Source of the DNA: RGIG426 sp045639905
GTDB taxonomy: Bacteria; Bacillota; Clostridia; Oscillospirales; Acutalibacteraceae
Direction of reading: 5' to 3'
Length of the DNA: 39,506 nt
NCBI GenBank assembly: GCA_045639905.1
Contig: JAZUDZ010000058.1
Coordinates: forward strand, 1 to 39,506
Position 1 is the first letter of the stretch; the number at the start of each line of letters is the position of its first letter. A model generated the notes under the pieces. It was not told the origin of the DNA. It did not search any database and was given only the letters and a program-made list of their open reading frames with translations. The position numbers and the translations under genes were made by a program. Shown here piece after piece: positions 6,541 through 15,376 of this stretch.

Positions 6541-8588
6541 AATCCGGTTTTTTCCTCAAAACGGCATGGAACAACCTGAAAAAGAATTATCGGTTTTACA
6601 TTCCCGAAATTTTAACGGGAACCGGTCTTTTAGCCTGCTTTTATATCGTTTTAACCCTGGCACTGGATGAACGTCTGGCGGAAGTGAAAGGCGGCAGTAT
6701 GATTCCGCTCTTTATGATGATCGGCGTCATTGTCATTGCGCTTTTATCCATTACGCTCATCTTTTATACCAACACCTTTCTCATGCGTCAGCGAAAACGG
6801 GAATACGGGCTGTACAACGTACTCGGAATGGAAAAACGCCATGTCGGCGCCATTCTGTTCTATGAAACGGCCATCAGCGCCGTCATCTCGGTGCTTTCCG
6901 GCCTTCTGCTCGGTGTACTTTTTTACAAACTCTGTTCCCTTTTGATTTGCCGTCTCTTAAAAACGGAAGTCGTCATCGGGTTTTATTTCCTGAAACCCTT
7001 TACGCTTCTTTTGTCCGGCGGTTTCTTTCTCCTTTTATACCTGGCATCCTTTATCATCAATCGGATCAGTCTTGCCAAACTCAACGTGGTGGATTTGCTG
7101 TCCAGTAAATCCGTCGGTGAAAAAGAACCGAAGGTCAAATGGGTTCTGCTGATTTTAGGCCTTTTGACACTGGGCGGCGGTTATGCCATTTCCGTTTTGA
7201 CAACCAAACCGCTGGATGCCATTCTTTTGTTTTTTGTCGCCGTATTTCTGGTCATTATCGGCACCTATTTTCTGTTCACGGCCGGCTCGATTTTCGTACT
7301 GAAGGCCCTTAAGAAAAGTCCTTCCTACTATTATCAGAAACGACATATGACATCCGTTTCCGGCCTTCTGTACCGTATGAAACAAAATGCCGTGGGTCTT
7401 GCTTCCATCTGCATTTTGGCTACCGGTGTCTTGGTTATGCTGTCCTGTACCATCAGCCTATACGGCGGACTGGATCAGATTATTGAAACCACCTTTCCGC
7501 AGGATATGTATGTCTACGGAAACTACGACACGGAAGACGGAGAATCCGTACCGATTCCGGCAAAGGATATGGAAACCATCATCCAAACCGCTGCCGACAA
7601 GCATCATCTGGCCATTGAAAATTTCGGTCATCAAAGCTTTTTAAGTGTCGGCTACCGTCTGGACGGCGACACGCTAAGCATGAACCCAAATGACTCTTTT
7701 GTCGATTATTCCGATATCATTCTGATTACCTATATGACCGCAAAAGATTATGAAGCAAATACGGGCATCGCTCTAAACCTTCAAAAAGACGAAGTTGCCT
7801 ATATGCTGACTTCCGACGAACGAGTTGCTTCCGTCAAACTTCCCAAAGCCCTTCATATGGAAGGGAAAACTCTCACGCTGAAAGATGAGCTGTCCACCTA
7901 TCCGATTCAGGACCCCACCCAGATTTCCGTTACCGCCACCTTCGGTTTCGTTGTGGCCGATGATGCGGTCCTGCAGGAAATCGCCGATCTGCAGAAAAAT
8001 GCCTACAACCTGAATGCCAGCCAAATCACGGACCGCACGGCTGTGACTTTTAAAGAAGGACAGGATTTGGATACGATCGGCCCCGCTTTCGAAGAAACCC
8101 TCTGGACAGACTTTGATGCCTACATCACTCAAAATATACCAAACGACGGATACGGGCTGGTCAAAGACACGATTTGGGCTGCCAGAGAAAGCCTTCTCAG
8201 CATGTACGGCTGTCTTTTGTTCCTCGGTATCATTTTAGGTCTCGTCTGTCTCTTTGCCACGGTTCTCATTATCTATTACAAGCAGATTTCCGAAGGCTAT
8301 GAAGACAGAAACCGGTATCAAATCATGAAAAAAGTCGGCATGAGCGACAAGGAAATCAAGCAAAGTATTCGTTCGCAAACGCTGCTGGTCTTCTTTCTTC
8401 CCCTTCTGTTTGCGGGACTGCATACGGCCTTTGCTTTTCCGATTCTGAATCGCATGTTGCACATTTTCCTGCTCAGCAGCACGAATTTCTTCATTGCCTG
8501 TACCGTTGTTTCCTTTATTGTTTTTGCTCTTGTATATATTACTATTTACTCTTTGACCGCAAAGACGTATTATAAAATAGTAAACTAA
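6537..8588 (+). CDS. BceB-type ABC transporter permease (FtsX family)
   Basis: The 683-residue permease has the BceB architecture. There is one N-terminal helix, an FtsX core of about three helices (with MRQRKREYGLYNVLGMEK, a diagnostic motif), further helices to about residue 310, an external domain of about 200 residues and a second FtsX core at the C-terminus (MKKVGMSDKEIKQSIRSQ). About ten membrane helices in all. The external domain is where BceB proteins contact peptide antibiotics. The start overlaps the ATPase stop (ATGA). It acts with the ATPase, and in this family it also signals flux to the kinase. Confidence 0.9.
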   Translation: MKSGFFLKTAWNNLKKNYRFYIPEILTGTGLLACFYIVLTLALDERLAEVKGGSMIPLFMMIGVIVIALLSITLIFYTNTFLMRQRKREYGLYNVLGMEKRHVGAILFYETAISAVISVLSGLLLGVLFYKLCSLLICRLLKTEVVIGFYFLKPFTLLLSGGFFLLLYLASFIINRISLAKLNVVDLLSSKSVGEKEPKVKWVLLILGLLTLGGGYAISVLTTKPLDAILLFFVAVFLVIIGTYFLFTAGSIFVLKALKKSPSYYYQKRHMTSVSGLLYRMKQNAVGLASICILATGVLVMLSCTISLYGGLDQIIETTFPQDMYVYGNYDTEDGESVPIPAKDMETIIQTAADKHHLAIENFGHQSFLSVGYRLDGDTLSMNPNDSFVDYSDIILITYMTAKDYEANTGIALNLQKDEVAYMLTSDERVASVKLPKALHMEGKTLTLKDELSTYPIQDPTQISVTATFGFVVADDAVLQEIADLQKNAYNLNASQITDRTAVTFKEGQDLDTIGPAFEETLWTDFDAYITQNIPNDGYGLVKDTIWAARESLLSMYGCLLFLGIILGLVCLFATVLIIYYKQISEGYEDRNRYQIMKKVGMSDKEIKQSIRSQTLLVFFLPLLFAGLHTAFAFPILNRMLHIFLLSSTNFFIACTVVSFIVFALVYITIYSLTAKTYYKIVN

Positions 8589-8596
8589 GTTGCTTC

Positions 8597-8620
8597 GGCC
8601 ACTCGGTTTCCCGAGTGGCC
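8597..8620 (+). other. intercistronic hairpin
   Basis: GGCCACTCGG and CCGAGTGGCC pair perfectly around TTTC, between the permease and the response regulator. There is no continuous T-tract after it, so it is more likely a partial terminator or an mRNA-processing element that lowers regulator expression than a full stop. Confidence 0.65.
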
Positions 8621-8643
8621 GTCTTACCCTTTCGGAGGTTTTT

Positions 8644-9315
8644 ATGTATCGCATTTTTTTAGTCGAAGATGACGGCGCCCTGGCCAAGGCCATGCAGGTA
8701 CAGCTGGAAAGCTACGGACACAGCGTCGAACATGTCCGGGATTTTCAGCACATTTTGGATGAATTCAACGCCGCAAAACCCGACTTGGTTTTGATGGATA
8801 TCATGCTGCCGTTTCGTGACGGCTACTATTTCTGTACCGAAATCCGTAAAATATCCAAGGTCCCGATTGTCTTCATCTCCTCTGCCTCGGAAAACATGAA
8901 CATCGTTATGGCGGTCAGCTGCGGCGGGGATGATTTTATTCCGAAACCGGTGGATCCCATGGTTTTGTGTGCCAAGGTCAATGCGGTGCTTCGCCGCACC
9001 TATGAAATGCGGGAAGGCGATGCACTCATCCCCTTTGCCGGCGGTTTTCTGAACCCGGCCGACAATACGGTTTCCTGTAACGAACAAACGGCGGAACTGA
9101 CCAAAACCGAACTCCGCATTTTGAAAATCCTTTTGGAAAACCGCGGAAAAATCGTCACCCGTGACGCTTTGATGCTGGGTCTTTGGCAGGACGATCAATT
9201 TGTGGAAGAAAACACCCTGACGAAAAACGTCGGACGTTTGCGCAAAAAGCTTGAAGAATGCGGGCTGGAAGATGCCATCGTTACCAAATCGGGAAGCGGG
9301 TATATGATCAAATGA
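8644..9315 (+). CDS. BceR-type OmpR-family response regulator
   Basis: The ATG at 8644 follows TCGGAGG, giving 223 residues. The receiver domain has the acidic pair Asp9-Asp10, phospho-acceptor Asp52 in LVLMDIMLPFRDG, Ser79/80 and Lys101 in FIPKP. The C-terminal winged helix includes LTKTELRILKILLENRGKIV and the recognition region ending LTKNVGRLRKKL. The kinase gene overlaps by 4 nt. The likely target is the inverted repeat at 5677-5702, so it would activate the transporter genes and perhaps the divergent membrane genes. Confidence 0.92.
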   Translation: MYRIFLVEDDGALAKAMQVQLESYGHSVEHVRDFQHILDEFNAAKPDLVLMDIMLPFRDGYYFCTEIRKISKVPIVFISSASENMNIVMAVSCGGDDFIPKPVDPMVLCAKVNAVLRRTYEMREGDALIPFAGGFLNPADNTVSCNEQTAELTKTELRILKILLENRGKIVTRDALMLGLWQDDQFVEENTLTKNVGRLRKKLEECGLEDAIVTKSGSGYMIK

Positions 9316-10274
9316 AACGAACTATTTTTACGGACTGCCTGAAACGAAACAAAAACATGCTGTTGCTGTTTCTCGTTTTTTCCGTTGTTGACGCTTTGAT
9401 TTTCTGGCTCTATCGCATTCTCTTTGAGCCCTTTCTCTATGCGGAAATCTTGGCATTTTCACTCTGTCTTTTGCTGCTTTTCATCGATTATCTCCGAGAA
9501 AAAAAGCACCTTGAAAAGCTGCAGAATGCCAGGGACTTACTGAAGCCGGAAATGCTCCCCGCCCCTCGCGTGGGTTCGGAAGAAACCTATACGGATATGA
9601 TTCAAGACCTTCATGAAAAAGCCCGGAATTTAACCGGCGCCATGCTTCGGGAAAAACAGGATATGCAGGACTACTACACCGTTTGGGTTCATCAAATTAA
9701 GACCCCGATTGCGGTAATGAAGTTAAAGCTTAAACCTGAAGACACCGAGCTTTCCGCAGAACTTTTCCGCATTGAACAATATGTGGATATGGCCCTCACC
9801 TACATTCGTCTTGAAAGCAGTCAAAACGATCTGGTCATTCGGGAATATTCGCTGGATGATTTAATCAGCGAGGTCGTCCGTAAATTTGCTCCGCAGTTCA
9901 TCGGCAAAAAACTGAAACTGGACTTCTGTCCCACCGGTCAAACCATTTTAACCGACAAAAAGTGGTTTTTGTGTTTACTCGAACAGCTCATTTCAAACGC
10001 GATCAAATATACCGAAGCCGGCTCCATTACCCTCACGGCCGACAAACACTCCCTGACGATATCCGATACCGGAATCGGTATCGCCGCCGAGGATTTACCT
10101 CGCATTTTCGAAAAAGGATTCACCGGAATGAACGGCAGAACCGGTGCAAAATCCAGCGGACTTGGGCTTTATCTTTGCAAAAAAGCCGCCGATTTGCTGT
10201 CCATTCCCATTTCCGTATCCTCTGAACCCGGAAAGGGAAGTTCCTTTACACTGCAGTTTCCGAAACGGTCTTGA
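9312..10274 (+). CDS. BceS-type intramembrane-sensing histidine kinase
   Basis: The ATG at 9312 overlaps the regulator stop, giving 320 residues. Two helices (about 15-34 and 40-58) are joined by a very short external loop, so there is no sensor domain outside, as expected for kinases that sense through a BceAB transporter. The phospho-acceptor is His127 in WVHQIKTPIAVM. The N box is LISNAIKYTEAG (Asn229), then SDTGIGI near 251-257, and SSGLGLYLCKK as the G2 box. The length and order match BceS. Confidence 0.92.
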   Translation: MKRTIFTDCLKRNKNMLLLFLVFSVVDALIFWLYRILFEPFLYAEILAFSLCLLLLFIDYLREKKHLEKLQNARDLLKPEMLPAPRVGSEETYTDMIQDLHEKARNLTGAMLREKQDMQDYYTVWVHQIKTPIAVMKLKLKPEDTELSAELFRIEQYVDMALTYIRLESSQNDLVIREYSLDDLISEVVRKFAPQFIGKKLKLDFCPTGQTILTDKKWFLCLLEQLISNAIKYTEAGSITLTADKHSLTISDTGIGIAAEDLPRIFEKGFTGMNGRTGAKSSGLGLYLCKKAADLLSIPISVSSEPGKGSSFTLQFPKRS

Positions 10275-10358
10275 TCTTGAAAAACAGCATTAGAAAGCCG
10301 TTTTTTCGGATTTCGGAACCAAATTTTCGGAAGTCTTTTTGGCTCCGCAAAAAAATCC

Positions 10359-10388
10359 TTGACAAAACACAAGGGATATTACTATAAT
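10359..10388 (+). promoter_or_regulatory. promoter of the T-box/trpB unit
   Basis: TTGACA (10359-10364) and TATAAT (10383-10388) are perfect hexamers with an 18-nt spacer. Transcription would start near 10395, immediately before T-box stem I. Confidence 0.85.
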
Positions 10389-10394
10389 CTAGTT

Positions 10395-10661
10395 GTTAAA
10401 ACCGATGAACAAGAGGAAGTACGTTTCTTTACGAATTTCAGAGAGTCGCGGGTGGTGGAAATGCGATATTACGAAAGAAAACGGAATGGTCTTGGGAGGG
10501 CAGCCGAAACGGTCTTCGGACTTAATGGCTGACGGGATCTTCGTCCGTTATCAGAGAAGCATCTATGGTGGTAGATGAAATAAGCGGGTTACTGTAACCA
10601 ATCAGGGTGGTACCGCAGGATTGTGAATTCCTGTCCCTCATACGTGAGGGACAGTTTTTTT
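10395..10661 (+). promoter_or_regulatory. T-box riboswitch, probably tRNA-Trp responsive
   Basis: The leader contains stem I landmarks (AAGAGGAAGTA, a CAGAGAG segment, GGTGGTGGAAATGCGA), the T-box sequence AGGGTGGTACCGC (10604-10616) that pairs with the acceptor end of uncharged tRNA, and a competing terminator (10631-10661). A UGG triplet at 10487-10489 sits where the specifier loop is expected (after GAA, before the returning strand of stem I), in agreement with trpB downstream. The specifier assignment is by eye; the T-box itself is clear. Confidence 0.9.
10631..10661 (+). terminator. T-box leader terminator
   Basis: CTGTCCCTCA and TGAGGGACAG pair perfectly around TACG and are followed by seven T. 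The 5' arm overlaps the alternative pairing with the T-box region, giving terminator/antiterminator switching ahead of trpB. Confidence 0.9.
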
Positions 10662-10721
10662 ATTTTCCGAATGCAAAAATTCGACCAGCCGCCACTGGCC
10701 ACAAAGAAAGGACTTGTAAAA

Positions 10722-11969
10722 ATGAACAAGTACACAGATTATCAAAACTATCTGAAAGAGCATCCGACCAAAGACGGATACTACGGTGAATACGGCGGCG
10801 CCTTCTTATCACCGGAACTGACCAAGGCCATGCAAGAAGTGGACGAAGCCTATCGTACCATTTGCCACAGTGCCCAGTTTATTTCCGAATTGCGTCGAAT
10901 CCGCAAAGAATTCCAGGGTCGTCCGACGCCTGTCTATCACTGCGAACGTCTTTCCAAGAAGCTCGGCGGTCTCACGCAAATCTATTTAAAACGCGAAGAC
11001 TTAAACCACACCGGCGCCCACAAACTGAATCACTGTATGGGTGAAGGGCTCCTTGCCAAGTTTATGGGCAAGAAAAAAATCATTTGCGAAACCGGTGCCG
11101 GCTCCCACGGCGTGGCCCTTGCTACCGCCGCTGCCTACTTCGGTCTTGAATGCGACGTCTATATGGGTGAAGTGGATATTGCCAAACAAGCCCCGAACGT
11201 CACCCGTATGAAACTCCTCGGCGCCAATGTCATTCCGGTCACCCACGGCCTTAAAACCTTAAAAGAAGCCGTTGACGCCGCCTTTGACGCTTATGTAAAA
11301 GAGTATGAGGACACCATTTACTGCATCGGTTCCTGCGTCGGTCCTCACCCGTTCCCGATGATGGTTCGTGACTTCCAGCTGTGTGTCGGCGAAGAAGCCC
11401 GTGACCAGTTTTTGGATATGACCGGTATCTTACCGGACGCCGTTTGCGCCTGTGTAGGCGGCGGTTCCAACTCTATCGGTATGTTCCTCCCCTTTATCTC
11501 CGACCCTGTGGAGATTTTCGGTGTGGAGCCGATGGGGCGCGGCACCGGTGTCGGTGACCACGCTGCCTCCCTGACCTACGGAACCAAAGGTATTATGCAT
11601 GGATTTGAAAGCATTATGCTGCAGAGCCAAAAAGAAGGCGAACCGGATCCGGTCTATTCCATTGCCCCCGGTCTGGATTATCCGGCTGCCGGCCCGGAAC
11701 ACGCGTATCTGCATGACAAAGGCCGTGTGAACTACATTACCGCTTCTGACGACGAGGCTATGGAAGCCTTCTTCCTGCTGTCCCGCTACGAAGGCATTAT
11801 CCCGGCTGTTGAAAGCTCCCATGCTTTGGCCGGCGCCATTCGTATGGCCAGAGAAAAACAATTCGGCTCTATTCTCGTAAACCTGTCCGGTCGCGGCGAC
11901 AAGGACGTAGACTTTGTTGTTGAGAAATACGGGTACGGTGATGAGTTTTTGAAAAAGCTCGGTGACTAA
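10722..11969 (+). CDS. trpB: tryptophan synthase beta chain
   Basis: The ATG at 10722 after AAAGGAC gives 415 residues, normal for TrpB. It makes tryptophan from indole and serine with pyridoxal phosphate. The PLP lysine is Lys101 in HTGAHKLNH, the phosphate loop is GGGSNSIG, the active-site glutamate region is CETGAGSHGVA, and the C-terminus has the SGRGDKD segment that ends bacterial TrpB. No trpA or other trp gene is adjacent, so this is a free-standing trpB. It is controlled by the T-box, which should raise expression when charged tRNA-Trp is scarce. Salvage of external indole is a reasonable inference. Confidence 0.95.
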   Translation: MNKYTDYQNYLKEHPTKDGYYGEYGGAFLSPELTKAMQEVDEAYRTICHSAQFISELRRIRKEFQGRPTPVYHCERLSKKLGGLTQIYLKREDLNHTGAHKLNHCMGEGLLAKFMGKKKIICETGAGSHGVALATAAAYFGLECDVYMGEVDIAKQAPNVTRMKLLGANVIPVTHGLKTLKEAVDAAFDAYVKEYEDTIYCIGSCVGPHPFPMMVRDFQLCVGEEARDQFLDMTGILPDAVCACVGGGSNSIGMFLPFISDPVEIFGVEPMGRGTGVGDHAASLTYGTKGIMHGFESIMLQSQKEGEPDPVYSIAPGLDYPAAGPEHAYLHDKGRVNYITASDDEAMEAFFLLSRYEGIIPAVESSHALAGAIRMAREKQFGSILVNLSGRGDKDVDFVVEKYGYGDEFLKKLGD

Positions 11970-11986
11970 ATCCAACCAACCAAAAC

Positions 11987-12035
11987 AATCCCGCCAAAGA
12001 AATCGATTGATTTCTTTGACGGGATTGCCTTTTTT
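11987..12035. terminator. terminator between trpB and the converging operon
   Basis: An 18-bp stem with one mismatch (arms 11987-12004 and 12009-12026) is followed by CCTTTTTT on the plus strand. The minus strand also has a T-rich flank, so it may serve the converging gene at 12108 too. Confidence 0.85.
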
Positions 12036-12107
12036 CAAAAACATCGTGTGTTTGGCGTATTTAGTGCGTATGACGACGTTGACATGAATGGCCGCCAACT
12101 TTGTCTC

Positions 12108-13580
12108 TTATCTTTTTAAGCGATATATGCGGTTTTTATCTTCACCGATTGCCTCAACAATACCATCACCTACTAATCCGTAGAGGATCTCTTTCACACG
12201 AGATGTCTTTACGTCAAGTAGCGTTTCAAATTCCGAAACCGTTCCTTCCGGATTATCGGTCAAATATTCGATGATGGTATTCCTCTGGGTAATCGTTTTT
12301 GCCGTCAGCTTTTTGCCGTCGGTTTTTGCCGTCGGTTTTTTGCCGTCGGTTTTTGCCGTCGGTTTTTTTAATGGTAACAACAACGTTATTCTGTCTGGCT
12401 CATAGTTCTCTGTGAGGATCGGTTCAGCCCAGCCCTGTTCTTTCCATACGCGGAAAACATTCGGAATACCGCTACCGGCACGTTCGCCGACATCGATGAA
12501 GTTAAACATTTTCAGCATAGTGCTGTTTCTCGGGTCGGAAACGCCACCGCTGATGGCGGCATCCAGTTCAATACGTGAGTTACCCGGGTTTGAAAGAGTG
12601 ATTACGTCGTGCTTCTTGATAATTACCAACCCACGCCTACCGTAATAGTCGGCATTAACCAAGCAGTTGGCCAATGCTTCACGCAGGGCCTTATGTACCG
12701 GTGTATCGTCCACACGGTAGATTCCTTCCATCTTGAAAGGAACCTTGATATCTTGCTGCAGCTTGTTGTAAACGCGGAAAAAGAAATCATAAACGTTTCC
12801 GCTCCAGTCGCCGGATGAGGAAATAATGCGGTCCGTCCAGCGGTTTTCCGGATCATACTGCTCCTGATAATCCAAGAAGTAGTTATTGTATTCACGGACA
12901 ATATCGTATTCGTTTCCGAACATCAAAAGTCCCGCAGCGGTAGGGTGCTTTTGGCCATCGTCACCAATGCCAATAGCACCGATTTTTTGCAGAAATGCTT
13001 CGTCATCAAGCTGTTCCCAAACGTGTCCGGGCCTTGAGAAACTCATACGCTGACGATAGCCACGAACACTGTCCGTGTTGAATACGGAGAGGTCCATTTC
13101 CGAAAGAACCAGCATGTCCTGCGTTTTTACGGAGGCATCGCGGTACATGGCTTTCAGCTCTTCATCCGTGCAATGATAGTCGCCTTCGCCGTTTCGTCTG
13201 TACGTTCCGGAAACGGGATTGCCATCAATATAGACGGGTTTATATGCGCGATCTGCACGAGGAACATAAATCACAACGATATGATTGCCGTTAACCTCTT
13301 GGATTTCTATATCCTTTGAAGAAATCAAATTGATGCTTACTTTTTGAGGATTGTTTACGGTATCCCAAAATTCTTTAATGAGTTTTTCAGGCTCTGGAAG
13401 ATCTACTGTCTCAAAATATTTGTCTTCTTTTTCAGCCACACCGAGCAAAATGTATCCGCCGAGTGTATTCGCAAATGCTGAATAAGTTTCCCAAATGCTG
13501 CTCGGCAAACCACCAAGCGCTTTTTTTGCTTCTATACGATTATTCTCCTTGTATTTTTCAATGTTTTCAAAGTTCAGCAT
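12108..13580 (-). CDS. AlbA_2 (Schlafen-type) DNA-binding/RecG-like regulator
   Basis: This 490-residue protein has an N-terminal AlbA_2 domain (about 10-150), with NRIEAKKALGGLP and a FANTLGGYILLGV strand-turn, and a middle GHKL/HATPase_c_4-like domain (about 280-400) with HKALREALANCLVNADY, the LSNPG turn and GERAGSGIPNVF. A winged helix near the C-terminus (TVSEFETLLDVKTSRVKEIL) completes the usual layout. These proteins are annotated as putative transcriptional regulators or RecG-like; the activity is unknown. Before the winged helix is a Lys/Thr repeat (about 411-437) encoded by a 13/14-nt tandem repeat. It lies 32 nt behind the acyl-CoA synthetase gene and could share its transcript. 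Confidence 0.85.
   Translation of the reverse strand: MLNFENIEKYKENNRIEAKKALGGLPSSIWETYSAFANTLGGYILLGVAEKEDKYFETVDLPEPEKLIKEFWDTVNNPQKVSINLISSKDIEIQEVNGNHIVVIYVPRADRAYKPVYIDGNPVSGTYRRNGEGDYHCTDEELKAMYRDASVKTQDMLVLSEMDLSVFNTDSVRGYRQRMSFSRPGHVWEQLDDEAFLQKIGAIGIGDDGQKHPTAAGLLMFGNEYDIVREYNNYFLDYQEQYDPENRWTDRIISSSGDWSGNVYDFFFRVYNKLQQDIKVPFKMEGIYRVDDTPVHKALREALANCLVNADYYGRRGLVIIKKHDVITLSNPGNSRIELDAAISGGVSDPRNSTMLKMFNFIDVGERAGSGIPNVFRVWKEQGWAEPILTENYEPDRITLLLPLKKPTAKTDGKKPTAKTDGKKLTAKTITQRNTIIEYLTDNPEGTVSEFETLLDVKTSRVKEILYGLVGDGIVEAIGEDKNRIYRLKR
12301..12367 (-). repeat. 13/14-nt tandem repeat inside the AlbA_2 gene
   Basis: On the plus strand GCCGTC starts at 12301, 12315, 12328, 12342 and 12355, each followed by a T-run (first copy GCCGTCAGC). 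Spacing alternates 14 and 13 nt. The same unit is thus read in two frames, giving alternating PTAK and TDGKK segments. A change of one unit would shift the frame of the C-terminal winged helix. Confidence 0.85.
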
Positions 13581-13612
13581 CTTTACACCTCACTTCATCT
13601 TACTTCAGCAGT

Positions 13613-15376
13613 TCACTCTTCATTATTTTCTTTTGTCGTCTCTTCTGCCGCTTTAATTTTGGCAAGTTCTTCTGCTTCCAATTCTCGGTAAGCAACCTTG
13701 CCGACCAGCGTTTTCGGAAGATCCTCACGGAACTCAATATCATACGGGAGTGCATACTTGGCAATATGCTTACGGCAATAGGCCATTAGCTTATCCAGCG
13801 TTTCCTGACTGGCCGGGACTCCCGCTGCCAGTTTCACAAAAGCTTTTACCTTTTCCATCTTGTAAGCATCGGGAACACCGATAACGCAAGACATTTGGAT
13901 AAGCTCACTGGCGTCCAGAATGTTTTCGAGTTGTCCGGGATAAATATTGTAGCCGGAACTGACAATCATTCGTTTGGCACGTCCATGGAAATAAATGAAT
14001 CCTTCACTGTCCATCGTACCGAGGTCTCCGGTATATACCCATGTCAAGCCGTCGTCATGTCGGCGAAGTGTTTCCGCGGTCTCATCCGGATGATTCATGT
14101 ATTCTTTCATCACCGTCGGGCCGGCCAAAAGAACCTCACCCTCTTCGCCAAACGGCACTTCTTTATCCGTACCGGGCTCTACGATTTTAATAAAGGTGTC
14201 CGGGAACGGAACGCCGATACTTCCCTCTTTAAACATATGCGGCGGTGTCAAACAGCAGGCCGTAACGGTTTCGGTTGTTCCGTATCCTTCGCGGACCTGA
14301 ATGACGGCATGATGGTCATAGAGGAATTTATCCAGCTTCTTTTTCAGTTCAATGGAAAGACTGTCTCCGCCGGAGAACACGCCTTTCAGACAGCTTAGAT
14401 TCGCCTTATCCATGGTCGGAAGCCGCAAGAGTGCCTCATACAATGTCGGAACACCGGCAATAAAAGAACACTTATACTTGGTAATCTGCTTCGCATAACT
14501 TTTGGCGGTAAAACGCGGAATCAAGATACAGCGACCACCTTGCGACAGCATGGTATGGATGCAAACACCCAAACCAAAGCCGTGGAAAATCGGCATGGCC
14601 GCCAGCATTCTGTCACCGGGACGGAACATGGGATTGGCCGCAATCACCTGCTGGCCGAGAGCGTTAAAATTCTTGTTGGTCAGCACAATGCCTTTGGTGG
14701 TTCCGGTGGTACCGCCGCTATACAGGATAACCGCCGGGTCATCCGCTTTACGCTCTACCTTGTAGTTATAAAAGCAGGATTTACCGAGTCTCAGAAAATC
14801 ATTCCAGCGAATAATCGGAGCATCGTCCGGGATTTTCTGAATCTTTCTGGCTTCCGTCAGCATGTAGCCGGCTTTCACCGGTTTGGATAACTCGTCTTTT
14901 ACACTGGCAATAATAATATTGACAACCTTGGTGTTTTGACGAATTCGTTCAAACTTCCCGTAAAACTGATCCAGCGTAATGGCCGTCACGCTTTCGGATT
15001 CGTTCAAATAGAACTCAATTTCTTTTTCAGCGGACAGCGGATGGATCATGTTGGCAATGCCGCCCACTACGTTGACCGCATAAAACATATACAGGGCCTG
15101 TGGACAGTTCGGCATGGCAATCGTCACGCGGTCGCCTTCCCGAACACCGATGGTTTTAAGGGAGCGGGCACACTTTTCCACCATCTGAACAAAGTTTCTG
15201 TAGGTGGTGGATTTCCCCATAAAGTCAAATGCGATATTTTTCGGATACTCGTCGGCAATTTTGCAAACGGCTTCAAACATGGATCCTTCAAAATAATCCA
15301 AATGAAGCGGAACACCGCCGAGATTCCCGTCCCATGGTGTTTTGCATGTAACCTTCGAATAATCAATTTGCGCCAT
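13613..15376 (-). CDS. AMP-dependent acyl-CoA synthetase/ligase
   Basis: The 587-residue enzyme belongs to the adenylate-forming superfamily. The nucleotide loop YSGGTTGTTKG is at 219-229, then REGYGTTET, the YTGDLGTMDSEGF motif carrying the ribose-binding Asp, and the hinge GRAKRMIVSSG. The C-terminal LPKTLVGKVAYREL holds the catalytic Lys. It would activate a carboxylic acid, probably a fatty acid, to the acyl-adenylate and acyl-CoA; the chain length cannot be read. The C-terminal tail is Glu/Lys-rich. Its ATG overlaps the stop of the E2-like acyltransferase (TAATG), so the two are translationally coupled and probably act on the same acyl group. Confidence 0.9.
   Translation of the reverse strand: MAQIDYSKVTCKTPWDGNLGGVPLHLDYFEGSMFEAVCKIADEYPKNIAFDFMGKSTTYRNFVQMVEKCARSLKTIGVREGDRVTIAMPNCPQALYMFYAVNVVGGIANMIHPLSAEKEIEFYLNESESVTAITLDQFYGKFERIRQNTKVVNIIIASVKDELSKPVKAGYMLTEARKIQKIPDDAPIIRWNDFLRLGKSCFYNYKVERKADDPAVILYSGGTTGTTKGIVLTNKNFNALGQQVIAANPMFRPGDRMLAAMPIFHGFGLGVCIHTMLSQGGRCILIPRFTAKSYAKQITKYKCSFIAGVPTLYEALLRLPTMDKANLSCLKGVFSGGDSLSIELKKKLDKFLYDHHAVIQVREGYGTTETVTACCLTPPHMFKEGSIGVPFPDTFIKIVEPGTDKEVPFGEEGEVLLAGPTVMKEYMNHPDETAETLRRHDDGLTWVYTGDLGTMDSEGFIYFHGRAKRMIVSSGYNIYPGQLENILDASELIQMSCVIGVPDAYKMEKVKAFVKLAAGVPASQETLDKLMAYCRKHIAKYALPYDIEFREDLPKTLVGKVAYRELEAEELAKIKAAEETTKENNEE

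Noticed and set aside
8597..8620. Hairpin considered as a full terminator between transporter and regulator
   Set aside because: There is no T-tract after the stem, and the regulator has no separate promoter that I can see.
10393..10578. Short frame starting right after the trpB promoter
   Set aside because: It lies entirely inside the T-box leader, whose base sequence is explained by RNA structure, and it has no ribosome site.
12301..12367. Short regular repeats considered as a CRISPR array
   Set aside because: Units are 13/14 nt with no spacers, and they lie in frame inside a coding region.
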